Assembly: GCA_026709535.1 (NCBI GenBank)
Contig: JAPOST010000056.1
Location: 1 to 36,873, forward strand
From: Rhodospirillaceae bacterium
Lineage (GTDB): Bacteria; Pseudomonadota; Alphaproteobacteria; Bin65
Direction: 5' to 3'
Length of the DNA stretch: 36,873 nt
Of the stretch, positions 33,657 through 36,873 are shown in pieces. Numbering within the stretch: the stretch's first letter is position 1; every line of letters begins with the position of its first letter. Under the pieces are notes generated by a model, which made no database searches, was not told the DNA's origin, and worked only from the letters and a program-made list of their open reading frames with translations. The translations under genes were made by a program, and so were the position numbers.

Positions 33657-36600
33657 ATGGCCACCGTACAGCATCAGCAAAAGATATCCCTTGAAGACAA
33701 ATATGAGCTGGAGGAAGGCCGGGTTTTCCTGACCGGCGTCCAGGCGTTGGTGCGTCTGCCGATGATGCAACGCCAGCGTGATCTTGCCGCTGGCCTGAAT
33801 ACCGGCGGCTTCATCAGCGGCTATCGCGGCTCGCCGTTGGGCGGTCTGGACCAAAATTTGTGGCGGGCGCAGAAATATCTGGAAAAACAACACATCAAGT
33901 TCCAGCCGGGCGTCAACGAAGACTTGGCAATGACGTCGATCTGGGGCAGCCAGCAGGTCAATCTGTTCCCGGACGCAGCCTACGATGGCGTGTTCGCCAT
34001 GTGGTACGGCAAGGGGCCGGGAGTCGACCGGTGCGGCGACGTGATGAAACACGGCAACGCAGCCGGCGCGTCTCGCTACGGCGGTGTTCTGGTCTGCGCC
34101 GGCGACGATCATGGCGCCAGTTCCTCTACCTTGCCTCATCAGTCTGACCATATGTTCGTCGCGGCAATGATGCCGATCCTCTACCCGGCCAATGTCCAGG
34201 AAGTGTTGGATTACGGCCTGATCGGCTGGGCCATGTCGCGGTTTTCTGGCGCGTGGGTCGCATTCAAGAATGTGGCCGAAGTAGTCGAGAGCGCTGCTTC
34301 CGTCTCGGTTGCGACCGATCGCGTGCAAATCAATCTGCCCAACGCCTTCAACGCACCCGAAGGCGGCCTGAACATCCGCTGGCCCGACGATATCCATGCC
34401 CAGGAAGACCGCCTGCAACGCCACAAGGCCTATGCCGCGCTGAGCTTTGCCCGCACCAACCGCCTGGACCGGATCGTCATGGATGCACCCAAACCGCGTC
34501 TGGGCATCGTGACCTGCGGAAAATCATATCTTGACGTCCGGCAGGCGCTTCAGAACCTGGGAATCGACGATAGGGAAGCGGCGCGGATCGGCATTCGCCT
34601 GTTCAAGGTCGGTATGATCTGGCCGCTTGAAAAAGACGGCGCTCGCGAGTTCGCCGAAGGCCTCGAAGAAGTCATCGTTGTCGAAGAAAAGCGCGCCCTT
34701 ATCGAAAACCAGTTCAAGGAGCAGCTGTACAACTGGAACGAAAAAGCCCGCCCGCGCGTGGTCGGCAAGTTCGATGAAGAGGGCAACTGGCTCCTGCCTG
34801 CCTCGGACGAGTTGTCCCCAGCCATGATCTCCAGGGTCATTGGTGAGCGGATCCTGAAGTTTCACGACGCTCCGGAAATTCGTGCTCGTCTGGACTTTCT
34901 GAATCGCAGGGAAAAGGCGCTGGCCAAGAAGCCGATCAAATTCGACAGGATGCCGTATTTCTGCTCCGGCTGCCCGCATAACACGTCCACGCGGGTTCCG
35001 GACGGCAGCCGCGCCGTCGCCGGCATCGGCTGCCATTTCATGTCTCAATGGATGGATCGCAGGACAGCGACATTCACGCAGATGGGCGGAGAAGGCACGC
35101 CATGGATCGGGCAGGCACCCTTCTCCACCGCCAAGCATATCTTCGCCAATCTGGGTGATGGAACATATTATCATAGCGGTTTGCTGGCGATTCGCGCCTG
35201 CGTTACGGCCGGCGTGAACATCACCTACAAGATCCTCTACAATGACGCCGTCGCCATGACCGGCGGACAACCGGTTGAGGGACAGCCTTCCGTCGCCGAC
35301 ATCTCCATGCAGGTCTACGCCGAAGGCGTGAAGAAGGTTGTCGTCGTTTCCGACGAACCGGACAAATATCCGACCTCATGGTCATTCGCGCCCGGTGTTT
35401 CGTTTCACCATCGGGACGACCTTGACCAGGTGCAGCGCGACCTGCGCGAGTGGAAGGGTGTTTCCGTGCTGATCTACGACCAGACCTGCGCGGCGGAGAA
35501 GCGTCGGCGACGCAAACGCGGTGTGTTCCATGACCCACCAAAACGGGTCATCATCAACGAGCGGATCTGTGAGGGTTGCGGTGACTGCTCCGATCAGTCC
35601 AACTGCATGTCGGTAACGCCCGTCGAGACGGAGTTCGGCCGCAAGCGCAAGATCGACCAGTCGAGCTGCAACAAGGATTTTTCTTGCGTGAAGGGCTTTT
35701 GCCCCAGCTTCGTCACCGTTCACGGCGCGGCACCCCGCAAGATAAGCGCTGTCCAAGGCTCGGCCGCAATGCCGCAGGACGCCATTGCAGACCCCGTGCT
35801 TCCCTCGCCATCAGCGCCATATGGAATTCTGGTGACTGGCGTTGGCGGAACGGGCGTAATCACTGTTGGCGCGCTCATTTCCATGGCCGCCCATATCGAA
35901 GGCAAGGGCGTGACGACGCTGGATCAGACAGGCCTGGCGCAAAAGAACGGCGCCGTCATGAGCCATATCCGTATCGCCGATGCGCCCGAGGACATCCACG
36001 CGGTGCGTATTGCGGCAGGCGACGCCGACGCCGTGATCGGCTGCGACATGGTCGTGACGTCGAGCAATGACGCCCTCGCGAAGATGGCGAAGAACAAGAC
36101 GCAGGTCCTAGTCAACACCCACGAGATCATGACCGCCGGATTCATTCGCGACAAGAACCTGGAGTTCCCGGCCCAGGCCTTGATGGAAATCATCGAAAAG
36201 ACAGTCGGAAAGCAGAAGTTTCTCGGGCTGGAAGCGACAGCGATCGCCACACGGCTGATGGGCGATTCGATCGCCACCAACATGTTCATGCTGGGCCATG
36301 CCTGGCAGCAGGGTCTGGTGCCCTTGAAGCTGGAGTCGCTCATGGAGGCAATCAGGCTGAACGGCGTCGCCATTGCGGCTAACAAGCGCGCCTTTGACTG
36401 GGGGCGGCGCATGGCAGCGGATCCGGAAGGCGTCCACAAGATCGCCTTCCCGGTGCAACCAGTCGAGTTCAAGGCCCGACGCTCCGAAACGGTCGACGAT
36501 ATCGTTGCAACCCGCCGGGAGGAGCTGACTGCCTATCAGAACAAGGCTTATGCGGAGCGATACGAAAAGTTGGTGCACGCAGCCGAGAAAGCGGAACGGG

Positions 36601-36873
36601 ACAAGACAAAAGGCCTGACCGGCTTCGGCATCGCCGTCGCGCGGAACCTGTTCAAGCTGATGGCCTACAAGGATGAATATGAAGTTGCCCGCCTGTATTC
36701 AAACGGAGAATTCCGCCAGCAGGTCGCCCGAACCTTTGAAGACGGCAATCACAGGATGACGTTCCATCTGGCGCCCCCCTTGCTCGCCACGCGGGATCCG
36801 GTGACGAAGCGCCTCCAGAAGAGGGAATTCGGATCGTGGATTTTCAAGGCCTTCGCCGTGTTGGCGCAGTTCA
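33657..36873 (+). CDS. indolepyruvate ferredoxin oxidoreductase, fused subunits (3' end beyond the window)
   Basis: 1072 codons are visible and the frame is still open at the right edge; family members are about 1150-1170 residues. It converts arylpyruvates such as indolepyruvate to aryl-acetyl-CoA with reduction of ferredoxin, anaerobically or microaerobically in amino-acid catabolism. Parts in order: the pyrimidine-side domain (GFISGYRGSPLGGLDQ, VNEDLAMTS), a central domain, the TPP-binding region (FCSGCPHNTS, GDGTYYHSG, NDAVAMTGGQ), a cysteine cluster (CEGCGDC, NC, SC, CVKGFCPS) and the gamma domain starting GILVTGVGGTGVITVGA. The start at ATG 33657 is chosen because it begins the conserved KISLEDKYELEEGRVFLTG; its ribosome-binding site is poor. 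Confidence 0.93.
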   Translation, partial: MATVQHQQKISLEDKYELEEGRVFLTGVQALVRLPMMQRQRDLAAGLNTGGFISGYRGSPLGGLDQNLWRAQKYLEKQHIKFQPGVNEDLAMTSIWGSQQVNLFPDAAYDGVFAMWYGKGPGVDRCGDVMKHGNAAGASRYGGVLVCAGDDHGASSSTLPHQSDHMFVAAMMPILYPANVQEVLDYGLIGWAMSRFSGAWVAFKNVAEVVESAASVSVATDRVQINLPNAFNAPEGGLNIRWPDDIHAQEDRLQRHKAYAALSFARTNRLDRIVMDAPKPRLGIVTCGKSYLDVRQALQNLGIDDREAARIGIRLFKVGMIWPLEKDGAREFAEGLEEVIVVEEKRALIENQFKEQLYNWNEKARPRVVGKFDEEGNWLLPASDELSPAMISRVIGERILKFHDAPEIRARLDFLNRREKALAKKPIKFDRMPYFCSGCPHNTSTRVPDGSRAVAGIGCHFMSQWMDRRTATFTQMGGEGTPWIGQAPFSTAKHIFANLGDGTYYHSGLLAIRACVTAGVNITYKILYNDAVAMTGGQPVEGQPSVADISMQVYAEGVKKVVVVSDEPDKYPTSWSFAPGVSFHHRDDLDQVQRDLREWKGVSVLIYDQTCAAEKRRRRKRGVFHDPPKRVIINERICEGCGDCSDQSNCMSVTPVETEFGRKRKIDQSSCNKDFSCVKGFCPSFVTVHGAAPRKISAVQGSAAMPQDAIADPVLPSPSAPYGILVTGVGGTGVITVGALISMAAHIEGKGVTTLDQTGLAQKNGAVMSHIRIADAPEDIHAVRIAAGDADAVIGCDMVVTSSNDALAKMAKNKTQVLVNTHEIMTAGFIRDKNLEFPAQALMEIIEKTVGKQKFLGLEATAIATRLMGDSIATNMFMLGHAWQQGLVPLKLESLMEAIRLNGVAIAANKRAFDWGRRMAADPEGVHKIAFPVQPVEFKARRSETVDDIVATRREELTAYQNKAYAERYEKLVHAAEKAERDKTKGLTGFGIAVARNLFKLMAYKDEYEVARLYSNGEFRQQVARTFEDGNHRMTFHLAPPLLATRDPVTKRLQKREFGSWIFKAFAVLAQF

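Noticed and set aside
33462-34424. 320-codon leftward frame
   Set aside because: It lies opposite the start of the indolepyruvate oxidoreductase, whose rightward translation matches the family throughout.

Overview
The window looks like chromosome of an alphaproteobacterium. The reasons are a GC content near 60% by eye, the leftward housekeeping cluster prs / rplY (L25-Ctc type) / pth / ychF, a fused indolepyruvate ferredoxin oxidoreductase, and paired glutathionyl-hydroquinone reductases. No rRNA, tRNA, insertion sequence or CRISPR array was seen.

Layout. 1-3012: a secreted putative metalloprotease with a predicted leaderless promoter, and a leftward PD-(D/E)XK-type protein. 3013-6656: iron import. 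A periplasmic Fe(III)-binding protein sits behind a Fur-like palindrome and a two-domain permease gene converges on it; no transporter ATPase is in the window. 6657-7067: a ParB/SbnI-like small protein with a TTG start. 7724-10518: ferredoxin reductase, MTA phosphorylase and a class II aldolase, closely packed and suggestive of the methylthioadenosine 'DHAP shunt'. 10704-16340: a glyoxalase-like protein, then leftward genes for a thioesterase, a dienelactone hydrolase, YchF, peptidyl-tRNA hydrolase, L25 and PRPP synthetase.

17072-29186 is the standout: one leftward defence operon with overlapping or nearly abutting genes. In transcription order it encodes (i) a type III-like restriction helicase-nuclease whose C-terminus carries an in-frame MntA-type nucleotidyltransferase, (ii) a HepT (HEPN/DUF86) toxin, (iii) a beta-class adenine methyltransferase with an AT-rich, apparently swapped central region, (iv) an AAA+ ATPase of IetA type split by an apparent -1 frameshift, (v) a subtilisin-like protease of IetS type with its catalytic residues intact, and (vi) an SF1 helicase with a RelE-like N-terminus. 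A restriction-modification pair thus appears to be wired to three toxin-antitoxin-like modules. A perfect 8-bp-arm inverted repeat lies about 130 bp upstream of the first gene.

29871-36873: tandem glutathionyl-hydroquinone reductase paralogues, an FAD/NAD(P)-binding protein, and the first 1072 codons of an indolepyruvate ferredoxin oxidoreductase that runs off the right edge, preceded by three copies of a 9-bp motif. All functional names are inferred from sequence motifs read by eye; no database search was run.
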